The position numbers and the translations under genes are program-made. Shown here one piece after another: positions 1 to 7,661 of a stretch of 21,068 bases of DNA. Origin of the DNA: an uncultured Lachnospiraceae bacterium (lineage in GTDB: Bacteria; Bacillota; Clostridia; Lachnospirales; Lachnospiraceae); assembly GCA_937965795.1 (NCBI GenBank), contig CALCMD010000118.1, forward strand, positions 1-21,068. The letters are read 5' to 3'. Below the pieces are notes generated by a model. The model made no database searches and had not been told where the DNA came from. It saw only the letters and a list, made by a program, of their open reading frames with translations. The stretch's first letter is position 1, and the number at the start of each line of letters is the position of its first letter.

Positions 1-20
1 ATAGGTCGAAGGCTTAACCG
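1..20 (+). rRNA. 3' end of 23S rRNA (partial)
   Basis: The first bases (ATAGGTCGAAGGCTTAACC) match the conserved 3' end of bacterial 23S rRNA, which in E. coli ends in GGCTTAACCTT and in clostridia reads AATAGGTCGAGG followed by a similar tail. Only the last 20 or so bases lie in the window, so the exact mature end is uncertain. The tRNA-Asn gene downstream fits an rRNA operon tail. Confidence 0.75.
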
Positions 21-69
21 AGAAGGAACTGGTTGAAATGTCTGGAAGAATATGTGATACTGTATGCGG

Positions 70-104
70 TTTTGAAGGTATATGCAAAAGAGCATCCTTC
101 AAAA
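70..104 (+). other. Hairpin in the 23S-tRNA spacer
   Basis: TTTTGAAGG (70-78) pairs perfectly with CCTTCAAAA (96-104), and an inner ATGC/GCAT stem (82-85 with 92-95) closes a short loop. No T-tract follows, so it is not a classic terminator. Inference: a processing stem that separates the 23S precursor from the tRNA. Confidence 0.55.
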
Positions 105-112
105 AGAAATAA

Positions 113-184
113 TCCTCGATAGCTCAATGGTAGAGCACTCGGCTGTTAACCGAGTTGTTGCAGGTTCGAGCCCCGCTCGGGGAG
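113..184 (+). tRNA. tRNA-Asn (anticodon GTT)
   Basis: A complete cloverleaf can be folded. The acceptor arm TCCTCGA (113-119) pairs with TCGGGGA (177-183) with one G-U pair, and the discriminator base is G184. The anticodon stem CTCGG/CCGAG (138-142 and 150-154) encloses loop CTGTTAA with anticodon GTT at 145-147. The T-loop GTTCGAG is canonical. CCA is not encoded and must be added after transcription. It lies about 90 bases after the 23S end, so it is probably co-transcribed with the rRNA operon. Confidence 0.95.
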
Positions 185-189
185 CTGTA

Positions 190-220
190 AAATCCGTAAG
201 TAAAAGCTTACGGATTTTTT
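190..220 (+). terminator. Intrinsic terminator of the rRNA/tRNA operon
   Basis: AAATCCGTAAG (190-200) pairs perfectly with CTTACGGATTT (207-217) around a 6-base loop, and the stem runs into a T-tract (215-220). It starts six bases after the tRNA and ends the operon, so no 5S gene follows on this transcript. Confidence 0.9.
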
Positions 221-290
221 GTGCGTCAAGGAGTATAAAACAGTTTGAAAATAATAGTTTTTATTTGCTATGAGTAAAAAAGGGGAAATT

Positions 291-322
291 TTGTATGATA
301 AATCCTCAAAATATGATATAAT
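291..322 (+). promoter_or_regulatory. Extended -10 promoter for the lipoprotein gene
   Basis: A perfect -10 TATAAT (317-322) is preceded by TG at 314-315, giving the extended TGnTATAAT form. The upstream TTGTAT (291-296) is a poor -35 at 20 bp spacing, so the extended -10 probably carries the promoter. It lies 51 bases before the ATG. Confidence 0.65.
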
Positions 323-373
323 TGAATTATCTTACATAAAGAAAGAGAAAAATATATACGGGAGGCAGAAAAA

Positions 374-1117
374 ATGTTAAAAAAGATGAAAAATGTAAAA
401 TGGTTTATTGTGGGAGTTTTCGTAGTTGGAATGATTGGGACTGCCTGCGGAACAGCAGACAAAGAAAAAGAAACCATTCAAAGGGATCTTTCAAGCGAAA
501 CACAGCAGATAACCGAAATGGTTACAGAGGACTTAACCGAAATACAGGAGACTACTGAAGCGGAGACTACTGAAGCGGAGATCACTGAAGCGGAGATCAC
601 TGAAGCGGAGACCACCGAAGCGGAGGTCACAGAGGCTGTGACGGAAAACAAGGAGGATAACGTCCCCACGGAGTATCGTTCTGCGCTGAGAAAGGCAGAG
701 AGTTACAGCAGCTATATGCACATGTCAAAAGCAGCGCTTTATGATCAGCTAACTTCTGAGTATGGGGAGAAATTCAGTGAAGAAGCGGCGCAGTATGCTC
801 TCGATCATCTGGAAGCAGACTGGAATGCCAATGCGCTTGCGAAGGCAGAAAGCTACAGTGATACGATGCACATGTCTAAGGCAGGCATTTATGACCAATT
901 GATTTCTGAATATGGTGAAAAGTTTACGGAGGATGAGGCACAGTATGCAGTGGATCATCTGGAAGCAGACTGGAATGCCAATGCACTTGCGAAAGCACAG
1001 TCCTATCAGGAGACAATGAATATGTCCCCTGCGGCAATTCGGGATCAGTTAGTTTCCGAGTATGGAGAGAAATTTACCCAAGAGGAAGCAGATTATGCAA
1101 TTGCAAATTTGAAATAG
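374..1117 (+). CDS. Lipoprotein with three Ltp-type (PF07553-like) repeats
   Basis: The 247-residue product starts with a lipoprotein signal peptide: basic MLKKMKNVK, a hydrophobic core and a lipobox-like GTAC with the acceptor Cys at residue 25. A Thr/Glu-rich linker follows (about 50-95), encoded by a 15-bp tandem repeat. The rest is three near-identical 50-residue repeats (104-153, 154-203, 204-247) with the pattern AxSYxxxMxMSxAxIxDQLxSEYGEKFTxEEAxYAxxxL. This is the helix-turn-helix-like repeat of host cell surface-exposed lipoproteins (Ltp). Ltp of Streptococcus phage TP-J34 blocks phage DNA injection, but many chromosomal proteins carry the same repeats with unknown roles. The start has GGGAGG (360-365) eight bases upstream. 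It has its own promoter and stands alone. Outer-surface location is likely; a superinfection-exclusion role is only an inference. Confidence 0.88.
   Translation: MLKKMKNVKWFIVGVFVVGMIGTACGTADKEKETIQRDLSSETQQITEMVTEDLTEIQETTEAETTEAEITEAEITEAETTEAEVTEAVTENKEDNVPTEYRSALRKAESYSSYMHMSKAALYDQLTSEYGEKFSEEAAQYALDHLEADWNANALAKAESYSDTMHMSKAGIYDQLISEYGEKFTEDEAQYAVDHLEADWNANALAKAQSYQETMNMSPAAIRDQLVSEYGEKFTQEEADYAIANLK
548..637 (+). repeat. 15-bp tandem repeat in the lipoprotein linker, six copies
   Basis: Six consecutive 15-bp units related to GAGACTACTGAAGCG encode ETTEA/EITEA/EVTEA. The first two copies are identical, as are the third and fourth; the last is degenerate. The repeat stays in frame, so copy-number change would alter only linker length. 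Confidence 0.9.
803..984 (+). repeat. Direct repeats at the borders of the Ltp units
   Basis: The 32 bases at 803-834 recur exactly at 953-984, an offset of 150 bp equal to one 50-residue repeat. They encode DHLEADWNAN. Such recent identity points to unit duplication or gene conversion inside the gene. Confidence 0.85.
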
Positions 1118-1146
1118 AGCAGGAAAAGAATAGTCGTGGTGTTTTG

Positions 1147-1174
1147 TTGACAAAAGTTCATATTCCGTTATAAT
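1147..1174 (+). promoter_or_regulatory. Sigma-A-type promoter of the GH2 gene
   Basis: A consensus TTGACA (1147-1152) and consensus TATAAT (1169-1174) are separated by 16 bp. The predicted start near 1181 gives an untranslated leader of about 130 bases. Confidence 0.85.
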
Positions 1175-1187
1175 AGAATTTATAATA

Positions 1188-1289
1188 GTTAAAATTCACG
1201 GAAAAGTGTCTGTTTCACGGGGGAATTTCGTGTGTTTTAACGGAGACATTGGGTAAATCTCCGCTTTTGTATCAGGAAGGGGGAGATTT
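1188..1289 (+). promoter_or_regulatory. Structured 5' leader with alternative hairpins
   Basis: A long stem pairs 1188-1203 with 1226-1241 (GTTAAAA/TTTTAAC plus CACG/CGTG, with wobbles and one mismatch). After it, CGGAGA (1241-1246) can pair with TCTCCG (1258-1263). Alternatively AAATCTCC (1255-1262) can pair with GGAGATTT (1282-1289). The last two hairpins share 1258-1262 and exclude each other. No known riboswitch class is recognised. The true Shine-Dalgarno GGGAGG (1299-1304) lies just outside. Confidence 0.45.
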
Positions 1290-1312
1290 CAAAAGATAGG
1301 GAGGTAAAAGGA

Positions 1313-4300
1313 ATGGGACCAAAACAAGGGAAAAGGTGGCTGTCGGTGTTGCTTTCGGCAGCAGTTGCTTTCGGAAGCATCTATGTTCCCGCATCAGCAG
1401 CTCCGGCTGATACGGCGGTGACTATGGCTGCTTTGGAGGATGCGAGAGAAGTAAACTTTAATAAAGGATGGAAATTCCAGCTTGGTGATGTGAAAGGGGC
1501 AGAGCAAAGGGCGTATGATGATTCCACATGGGAGGAAACGGCAGTTCCGCATGATTTTAGCATCACACAGGAATATTCCAACAGTTATGAGGCGGAGTCT
1601 GGCTTTTTGCCGGGAGGAACAGGCTGGTACCGTAAGAAAGTGACTTTTCCGGCTTCTTATGCAGGAAGGACACTGGTGCTGAACTTTGACGGTGTATACA
1701 ATCACGCCTATGTATATGTAAATGGTCAGAAACTTGGCGAGAATCATTATGGTTACAATGATTTTTCTTTCGATATTTCTGATTATGTGACCTGCGATGG
1801 CAGTACGGAGAATGTGATTGCAGTAAAGGCAGAGTGTACTTACCCGTCCAGCCGTTGGTATTCCGGTTCTGGTATTTATCGTGATGTAAAGCTGATAGTC
1901 ACGGATGCGGTGCATGTAGGGAAAAACGGTACTTATGTAACGACTCCGAACCTGGAGAACGAGAAGAACGGGAACGTAACCGTCAACGTAGCAACTACGG
2001 TACAGAATGATGGAAACACTTCTGTAAATGCGACTGTGCGTACGACTGTGCTGGACGCAGAAGGAAATGAGGTATCTTCACCGGTCACCGGAAGTGTAAC
2101 GGTGGCGGCGAATGCAGCACAGGAAGTGGAGCAGCTGGCATATGTAAACCGCCCTGCACTCTGGAGCTGTGAAACTCCGAACCTGTATTATGTAAAATCA
2201 GAGGTTTTGGTAAATAACGAAGTGAAGGATACCTATAGAACGGCTTTCGGCTTCCGTTATTTCAACTTTGACGCAGACACAGGCTTTAGTCTGAACGGTG
2301 AAAATGTAAAATTGAAAGGCGTCTGTATGCACCATGACCAGGGGGCGCTTGGCGCAGCGGCATACCGGGATGCGGTTTACCGTCAGGTAAGGATGTTAAA
2401 AGAGATGGGCTGTAATGCGATTCGAACCAGTCACAGCACACCGGCAGACGTTCTGCTGGACGCCTGTAACGAACTGGGTATGATGGTTATGGATGAGACT
2501 TACGACGGATGGGAGTATGCGAAAAATGGAAACTCCCAGGATTTTGGAACTCATTTTAACCGGACGATTGCGGCAGATAATCAGATTCTTGGAGCAAAAA
2601 CGGGAGATACCTGGTATAAGTTTGTGCTCGAATCCAACATTCATCGTGATAAAAACGATCCCTCCGTTATCATGTGGGATATTGGAAATGAGTTGAATTT
2701 CGGGGTTCCCGGTTCAAATAATTATTTGCAGTATGCGAGAAACATGATTCAGTACATTCAGGCAATCGATGATACCAGGCCGATTACATCGGGTGACAAT
2801 AATCCGGGCGGAAACCAGAGCAGTTACCCATCCGATTTTAGAAATCAGATTACAGCAGAGCTGGCAAATTCAGGCGGCGTGGCAGGCATGAATTATTCTA
2901 TGAGTGCGATCAGCGGCGTACATTCTGTACATCAGGATTGGAAGATCGTTGCTACTGAGACGGCATCTCCGAGCAACAGCCGCGGTATCTACAATACAAC
3001 CAGTCAGTATGGCAGAAACGGGGACTATCAGTGTACCGCATACGATACAAATTGTGTAGGCTGGGGAAATGTGGCGAGAGAGGCCTGGTATTATACGATT
3101 AAAGATGATTTTGTGTCCGGTGAATTTATCTGGACCGGTTTTGACTACATTGGGGAGCCGACGCCCTGGAATGGAACGTCGTCCGGAAGCGTGAGCGGAG
3201 ATCAGAAGGCAGTGCCGAATTCCTCTTATTTCGGAGTGATCGACACGGCTGGATTCCCGAAGGATTCTTTCTATTACTATACAAGTCAGTGGAGAGAAAA
3301 TGTTACGACGCTTCATGTGGTTCCCCAGAGCTGGAATGAAGAGGATCTGGTGATCAGCGGCGGAAATGTGCCGGTATATATTTACTCAAATGCGGCGAAG
3401 GTGGAGCTGTATCTGAATGATGTGTTGATCGGTACGTCAACCAGAAATCCGGTCACGACAGGGGCTGGACATGAATGGGCCACATATACCAATGTCTCGA
3501 ATGATAACAGCCGGTGTACCCCAGTGAATGAGAAGAATACATGGAAAGCGATGGCGGCTCAGTTCAGCGTCAAATATGAGGCAGGCACGCTGCGGGCAGT
3601 CGCTTATGATACAAAGGGCGCAGTAATAACAGATACGCTTGGTCTTGACAGCGTGAAAACGAACAGCGATAAGGGAACAGCTCTGAAAGTGAAAGCGGAG
3701 AAGAAGGAGATTCAGGCGGATGGCTCCAGCCTCAGTTACATTTCTGTTGATGTGGTTGACAAAGATGAGAATTTTGTCAGTGCAGCGAGAAACAACATCC
3801 GTTTTACGCTGACCGGAAACGGAACGATTGTAGGTGTGGATAATGGAAATCCTTCCACAGTAGATAAGTTCCAGCAGAAATCGGTTCTTACCAGTGAAAA
3901 AACTGCAAACATTGACGCGTTCAGCGGCAAAGCGCTGGTAATCGTGCGCAGTACGGAGAGTGCGGGCGGCTTTAATCTAAAAGCAGAATCCGCAGGTCTT
4001 GCCGGAGACAGCGTATTTGTGAATACGCTTGGAGATCAAATTGGAGAAGTATTCCTGAAAGACTATCAGATTACGGTGGAATATACCGTGATTATGGGAA
4101 CAGCTCCGCAGCTTCAGACAACCGTGCAGGGAACGATGAGCGATGGAAGTACCGTGCAGGGAAGTGTCGTATGGTCAGAGGTAACGAAGGAGATGTACAG
4201 CACGCCGGGTGAATATCTTCTGGATGGAATGCTGAAAATCGGCAAGGAGGAAATTCCGGTTCATGCGAATCTGCATGTGCGGCCGATTGTCGTAGGGGTA

Positions 4301-5959
4301 AAGAATTATTCAAGAGCAACAACGGCAGGCATCGTTCCGGCGCTTCCAAAGACGGTGCAGGCTCTTCTTCCGGATGGAAGCAGCTATGGCGCTTATCCGG
4401 TGACATGGGATGCTGTTACAGCGGAAGATTTCGGGAAGGTTGGAACGATCGTTACCGTACAGGGGACGGCAGTTGTTGAAGATGATGTGAAGATGCCGGT
4501 GAAGGCGACCATTCGTGTGGCAGAAGGCGTCACGGTAGAGCCAAAGAATGTGGCGCCTGATTATGCGACCCTGACAGAGAGCTGCGGTGATCCGGCAGAC
4601 AATCTGCTGTCCATTGCAGATGGGATAAATGATGTGCGGGATAATCCACAGTATCGCTGGACGAACTGGAATGATCATTTATTGAATTCTTCTCCGGCCA
4701 TTACTTTTACCTGGGAGGAAGCGCAGGAGATTGAAAATCTGAAAGTATGGTTTTTTGGCGATGCAAATGTTTCCGCGCCGGAGTCGGTAACGATTGCGGT
4801 TTCTGAGGACGGTGTGACCTATCAGGAAGTTGGCTTTACGCATACGGATTACGTGACAAATCAGGAGACCAGCATTACGCTGGATACGCCGCAGAAAGCG
4901 AAAGCGCTGAGATTTACCATGAAACAGGTAGGAACGGGCTATGTAGGTTTGACAGAGATGGAAATCTGGACGACGGCGTCGGGTTATACAACGAATGGCA
5001 CGGCAGTTCTGGAGACACTGACGGTAGATGGAAGAAGCGTTAGCGGATTCGTGGCTGGCGAAGTGGATGAGAACGGCTATCAGGCAGAAGCAGGTAAGGT
5101 TTCTGCGGAAGCGGTTAAAGCGGTGGCAAAAGATAATGCTTCTGTAAGTATTGTCCCGGCGGATGCACAGGGGCTGGTAAAGGTGATTGTGACGTCCGAG
5201 AACCAGAAAGTAACAAACATTTATAAAATCCAGCTCAGGGAAGGTATTGTCGATCCTGGCGTAATGGAGCAGAAGAAGCAGGAATTGAAAGATGCGATTG
5301 CCAGTGCGGAAGCAAGAAAGGAAGCTGACTATACACCGGAATCCTATGCGGCATTCAAAAAAGTACTGGAAGAGGCGAAAGCAGTTTCGGCAAATACGAA
5401 TGTAACGAAAGAAGAATTGGAAAAGGCGATTGCAAATCTGGAGGAAGTGGAAAAGGCGCTGGTTAAGAAAGCTGGAAATAATGGGGATGAAAAGGAACCG
5501 CCGGTAGATGAAAAGGAACCGCCGGTAGATGGAGAGGAAATCATCACTCCTTCCGGACGTTACCAGGTCATCAGTGCGAAAAAGAAAACTGCCCGGCTGG
5601 TAGCGCCAAAGAATAAAAAGGCAGTGAAGCTGAATGTTCCGGCAACCGTAAAGCTGCGAAATATCACCTATAAGGTAACGGCAGTCGGTAAGAAAGTTAT
5701 GAGTGGGAATACCAAACTGAAAAAGGTGATTTTGGGCAAGTATGTTACGACCATTGAAAAGCAGGCATTTATGGGATGTAGGAATCTGAAATCCGTTCAG
5801 TTAAAGGGAAAAGCCCTGAACAATATCAAAACTGGCGCATTTAAGAAAACATCTGCGAAGATGGTGGTAAGTGCGAAAAAGATGAACAAAAAGCAGAAAG
5901 CTTCCCTGTTGAAGAAAATGAAAAGGGCAGGTATGAGCAAAAAAGGAAAAGTGAAATAG
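1313..5959 (+). CDS. Secreted multidomain glycoside hydrolase family 2 (beta-galactosidase-like)
   Basis: The 1548-residue product has a signal peptide (cleavage near ASAA at 27-30) and then the GH2 order: sugar-binding jelly roll (about 48-200, GWYRKKV at 104-110, RWYSGSGIYRDV at 181-192), Ig-like sandwich (about 205-315) and TIM barrel (about 320-610). In the barrel, IGNEL holds the acid/base Glu460 and ATETAS the nucleophile Glu549. Downstream are DUF4982-like and Ig-like domains (about 665-900), two Big_4-like domains (about 912-990 and 992-1070), an F5/8-type C carbohydrate-binding region (about 1085-1220), a FIVAR-like helical domain (1318-1385), a KEPPVDE linker and a C-terminal LRR_5 (BspA-like) region with a very basic tail. 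There is no LPxTG sortase signal. The start has GGGAGG eight bases upstream. Exact sugar specificity cannot be read; beta-galactosidase is the most likely activity on host or plant glycans. A terminator follows directly. Confidence 0.93.
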   Translation: MGPKQGKRWLSVLLSAAVAFGSIYVPASAAPADTAVTMAALEDAREVNFNKGWKFQLGDVKGAEQRAYDDSTWEETAVPHDFSITQEYSNSYEAESGFLPGGTGWYRKKVTFPASYAGRTLVLNFDGVYNHAYVYVNGQKLGENHYGYNDFSFDISDYVTCDGSTENVIAVKAECTYPSSRWYSGSGIYRDVKLIVTDAVHVGKNGTYVTTPNLENEKNGNVTVNVATTVQNDGNTSVNATVRTTVLDAEGNEVSSPVTGSVTVAANAAQEVEQLAYVNRPALWSCETPNLYYVKSEVLVNNEVKDTYRTAFGFRYFNFDADTGFSLNGENVKLKGVCMHHDQGALGAAAYRDAVYRQVRMLKEMGCNAIRTSHSTPADVLLDACNELGMMVMDETYDGWEYAKNGNSQDFGTHFNRTIAADNQILGAKTGDTWYKFVLESNIHRDKNDPSVIMWDIGNELNFGVPGSNNYLQYARNMIQYIQAIDDTRPITSGDNNPGGNQSSYPSDFRNQITAELANSGGVAGMNYSMSAISGVHSVHQDWKIVATETASPSNSRGIYNTTSQYGRNGDYQCTAYDTNCVGWGNVAREAWYYTIKDDFVSGEFIWTGFDYIGEPTPWNGTSSGSVSGDQKAVPNSSYFGVIDTAGFPKDSFYYYTSQWRENVTTLHVVPQSWNEEDLVISGGNVPVYIYSNAAKVELYLNDVLIGTSTRNPVTTGAGHEWATYTNVSNDNSRCTPVNEKNTWKAMAAQFSVKYEAGTLRAVAYDTKGAVITDTLGLDSVKTNSDKGTALKVKAEKKEIQADGSSLSYISVDVVDKDENFVSAARNNIRFTLTGNGTIVGVDNGNPSTVDKFQQKSVLTSEKTANIDAFSGKALVIVRSTESAGGFNLKAESAGLAGDSVFVNTLGDQIGEVFLKDYQITVEYTVIMGTAPQLQTTVQGTMSDGSTVQGSVVWSEVTKEMYSTPGEYLLDGMLKIGKEEIPVHANLHVRPIVVGVKNYSRATTAGIVPALPKTVQALLPDGSSYGAYPVTWDAVTAEDFGKVGTIVTVQGTAVVEDDVKMPVKATIRVAEGVTVEPKNVAPDYATLTESCGDPADNLLSIADGINDVRDNPQYRWTNWNDHLLNSSPAITFTWEEAQEIENLKVWFFGDANVSAPESVTIAVSEDGVTYQEVGFTHTDYVTNQETSITLDTPQKAKALRFTMKQVGTGYVGLTEMEIWTTASGYTTNGTAVLETLTVDGRSVSGFVAGEVDENGYQAEAGKVSAEAVKAVAKDNASVSIVPADAQGLVKVIVTSENQKVTNIYKIQLREGIVDPGVMEQKKQELKDAIASAEARKEADYTPESYAAFKKVLEEAKAVSANTNVTKEELEKAIANLEEVEKALVKKAGNNGDEKEPPVDEKEPPVDGEEIITPSGRYQVISAKKKTARLVAPKNKKAVKLNVPATVKLRNITYKVTAVGKKVMSGNTKLKKVILGKYVTTIEKQAFMGCRNLKSVQLKGKALNNIKTGAFKKTSAKMVVSAKKMNKKQKASLLKKMKRAGMSKKGKVK
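5486..5527 (+). repeat. 21-bp tandem duplication encoding DEKEPPV
   Basis: GATGAAAAGGAACCGCCGGTA occurs twice in tandem (5486-5506, 5507-5527) in the linker between the FIVAR-like and LRR regions of the GH2 enzyme. It looks like a spacer that can vary in length. Confidence 0.85.
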
Positions 5960-5967
5960 ACGTTACA

Positions 5968-6005
5968 AAAACAGAGGCCGCTCCGGTTTGGGCAGCCTCT
6001 GTTTT
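5968..6005. terminator. Bidirectional intrinsic terminator between convergent genes
   Basis: AAAACAGAGGC (5968-5978) pairs with GCCTCTGTTTT (5995-6005). The stem is flanked by A-rich sequence on the left and T on the right, so it can stop the GH2 transcript from the left and the cyclophilin transcript from the right. Confidence 0.85.
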
Positions 6006-6021
6006 AATATGGGGAAAATAA

Positions 6022-6543
6022 TCAGCATTTTTCTGGTTCCGGATATGCGACGCCGAAGGTCTCCACAGTCATGGATTTGATTTTCTGAGGATCGAGCGGA
6101 CGGTCATTATAATCCGTATCCACCTCTGCGATTTTATTTACGATGTCCATTCCTTCCGTGACTTTGCCGAATGCAGCGTAGGCGCCGTCCAGATGGGGGG
6201 CTGCTTTGTGCATGAGAAAGAACTGGGAGCCTGCGGAGTCCGGGTGCATGGCTCTTGCCATAGAGAGTACGCCCGGTGTATGACGGAGAGAATTTTCAAA
6301 GCCGTTCTGGGAAAATTCCCCTTTGATCGTGTAGCCGGGGCCGCCCATACCGGTACCGTTCGGGCATCCGCCCTGAATCATAAAGCCATTGATCACCCTG
6401 TGGAAAATCAGGCCGTCATAGAAGCCCTTTTTTACCAGGCTGATAAAGTTATTTACACTGTTTGGAGCAATCTCAGGATACAGCTCTGCTTTCATTACAT
6501 CGCCGTTTTCCATCGTGATAGTTACGATTGGGTTCTGTGTCAT
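6022..6543 (-). CDS. Cyclophilin-type peptidyl-prolyl cis-trans isomerase
   Basis: This 173-residue protein catalyses cis-trans isomerisation of Xaa-Pro bonds and assists folding. It has no signal peptide, so it should be cytoplasmic. The cyclophilin signature is clear: FHRVINGFMIQGG (47-59) with catalytic Arg49 and Gln57, then MARAMHPDSAGSQFF (95-109) and HLDGAYAAFGKV (117-128). The Trp that binds cyclosporin in human CypA is His117 here, as in many bacterial members. I chose the start at MTQNPIV rather than a longer frame running to 6648, because an AGAGGA site lies just upstream and the extension (residues rich in Arg and Pro) resembles no cyclophilin. It is a single-gene unit convergent with the GH2 gene. 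Confidence 0.93.
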   Translation of the reverse strand: MTQNPIVTITMENGDVMKAELYPEIAPNSVNNFISLVKKGFYDGLIFHRVINGFMIQGGCPNGTGMGGPGYTIKGEFSQNGFENSLRHTPGVLSMARAMHPDSAGSQFFLMHKAAPHLDGAYAAFGKVTEGMDIVNKIAEVDTDYNDRPLDPQKIKSMTVETFGVAYPEPEKC

Positions 6544-6605
6544 TTTGTTTCTTCCTCTCTTACTTATAGATTCAGGAGGAGCGTGGTCTCTCCTGTTTCC
6601 ATCAA

Positions 6606-6633
6606 GTATAATATGAGTTTCCTTTTGTGGCAA
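6606..6633 (-). promoter_or_regulatory. Probable promoter of the cyclophilin gene
   Basis: On the minus strand TTGCCA (6633-6628) and TTATAC (6611-6606) are 16 bp apart, about 65 bases before the chosen start. The -10 is imperfect. If used, transcription would start in the longer frame and exclude that longer start. Confidence 0.45.
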
Positions 6634-6731
6634 GCGGTTCTTTTCCAATGCTTTTGCAGCAGAACAGAGCGGTCTGGATAAGAAGGGAGATCTGTGGTAT
6701 ATTAGGAGTGGCGGAAAAGAGGACGTGTAGA

Positions 6732-7589
6732 ATGATGAAAAGGATTTACGTAGAATTGGAAGATAAGCTTCCGGATGGCCAGTTGAAACATATGGTCGAA
6801 GAGTTAGAAGCTGCGGGAATCGGAGTGTGTATGCAGATTCCAGAGGGGAAAGAAGTATTGGAAGAGCTTCTGATACTCACAGACAGGCAGGATATTGTAG
6901 ATTTGGCGTGGAGAAAGCACATTGCCTGTGTGGGATATGAACCGCCTGGAACAAAGCAGATGCTTAGCCGCGTCAGGACGGTAGTGCAGGGGCTGGAGGG
7001 AGTGAATGCCGGATTTTTGGAGAAGGTATACCAGAGACATTGGGGGATTCCCTGGATGCTGGCCGAAACTAAAAGACTGGTGATTCGGGAAAGCGTTCCG
7101 GAGGATTTCGACAGATTCTATGAGATTTATCAGGAACCGGGTATGACAGCGTATATGCCGGGACTTACGAAATGCAGAGAGAAGGAGCGGAAAGCTTTCC
7201 TGGCTTATATCCATGAAATGTACTCTTTTTATGAATATGGACTGTGGACCGTAGTTGAAAAATTCAGTGGAAGAGTCATTGGAAGGGCAGGGCTGGAAAA
7301 CGGAACATACAGGGGAGAGCCTGTACTTGAGATCGGTTATATGCTAAGCGGGAAATATCAGAAAAGGGGATATGGACTGGAGGCGGTGAAAGCAGTCACG
7401 GATTATGGATTTTTGGTTTTGGGGGCCAAGACGATTTATGCCTTTATTGATGAAAAGAATCGCGACTCCCTGAGACTGATACGGCGCGCGGGATTCCGGA
7501 AGGCGGAGAGCGAGGGGGAGAGGATTTGTGTTTTTTGCTGCGACAGGAAAGAAAGCCCTTGTATTTCCTACAGAAATCAATTAAAATAA
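6732..7589 (+). CDS. GNAT-family N-acetyltransferase with an extra N-terminal domain
   Basis: The 285-residue product carries a RimJ/RimL-like GNAT domain at about 112-270: TKRLVIRE opens it, LEIGYML is the conserved beta strand, YQKRGYGLEA (209-218) is the acetyl-CoA pyrophosphate loop, and EKNRDSLRLIRRAGF is the C-terminal motif. The substrate is unknown. Residues 1-105 form a separate domain; LLILTDRQDIVDLAWRKHI followed by CVGYE resembles the sugar-phosphatase-like (HAD-like) halves seen in some clostridial fusions, but no catalytic DxD is visible, so this is weak. The start is the first of two tandem ATGs, with AGAGGA eight bases upstream (6718-6723); upstream in-frame starts lack such a site. 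It occupies the position that rplQ holds in Firmicutes that keep the ribosomal operon order before ecfA1. Confidence 0.85.
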   Translation: MMKRIYVELEDKLPDGQLKHMVEELEAAGIGVCMQIPEGKEVLEELLILTDRQDIVDLAWRKHIACVGYEPPGTKQMLSRVRTVVQGLEGVNAGFLEKVYQRHWGIPWMLAETKRLVIRESVPEDFDRFYEIYQEPGMTAYMPGLTKCREKERKAFLAYIHEMYSFYEYGLWTVVEKFSGRVIGRAGLENGTYRGEPVLEIGYMLSGKYQKRGYGLEAVKAVTDYGFLVLGAKTIYAFIDEKNRDSLRLIRRAGFRKAESEGERICVFCCDRKESPCISYRNQLK

Positions 7590-7661
7590 GCCTTGAAATG
7601 TCTGCTAAACAGGCGGACGGGTTGACAATTCGCATATGAATTTGCGCATCTGGAGGAAACA

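Noticed and set aside
82..273. Open frame of 63 codons across the tRNA-Asn gene
   Set aside because: It reads through the tRNA and its terminator; the cloverleaf explains the sequence.
548..637. CRISPR-like periodic repeat
   Set aside because: The 15-bp units have no spacers and stay in frame within a protein linker.
6544..6648. Longer N-terminus of the cyclophilin
   Set aside because: The added 35 residues resemble no cyclophilin, and the internal ATG has the better ribosome binding site and a promoter that lies within the extension.
6193..6681. 162-codon plus-strand frame
   Set aside because: It is antisense to the cyclophilin gene, has no family resemblance and no ribosome binding site of note.
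7622..7650. Promoter upstream of ecfA1
   Set aside because: TTGACA is present, but nothing resembling TATAAT lies 15-19 bp downstream.
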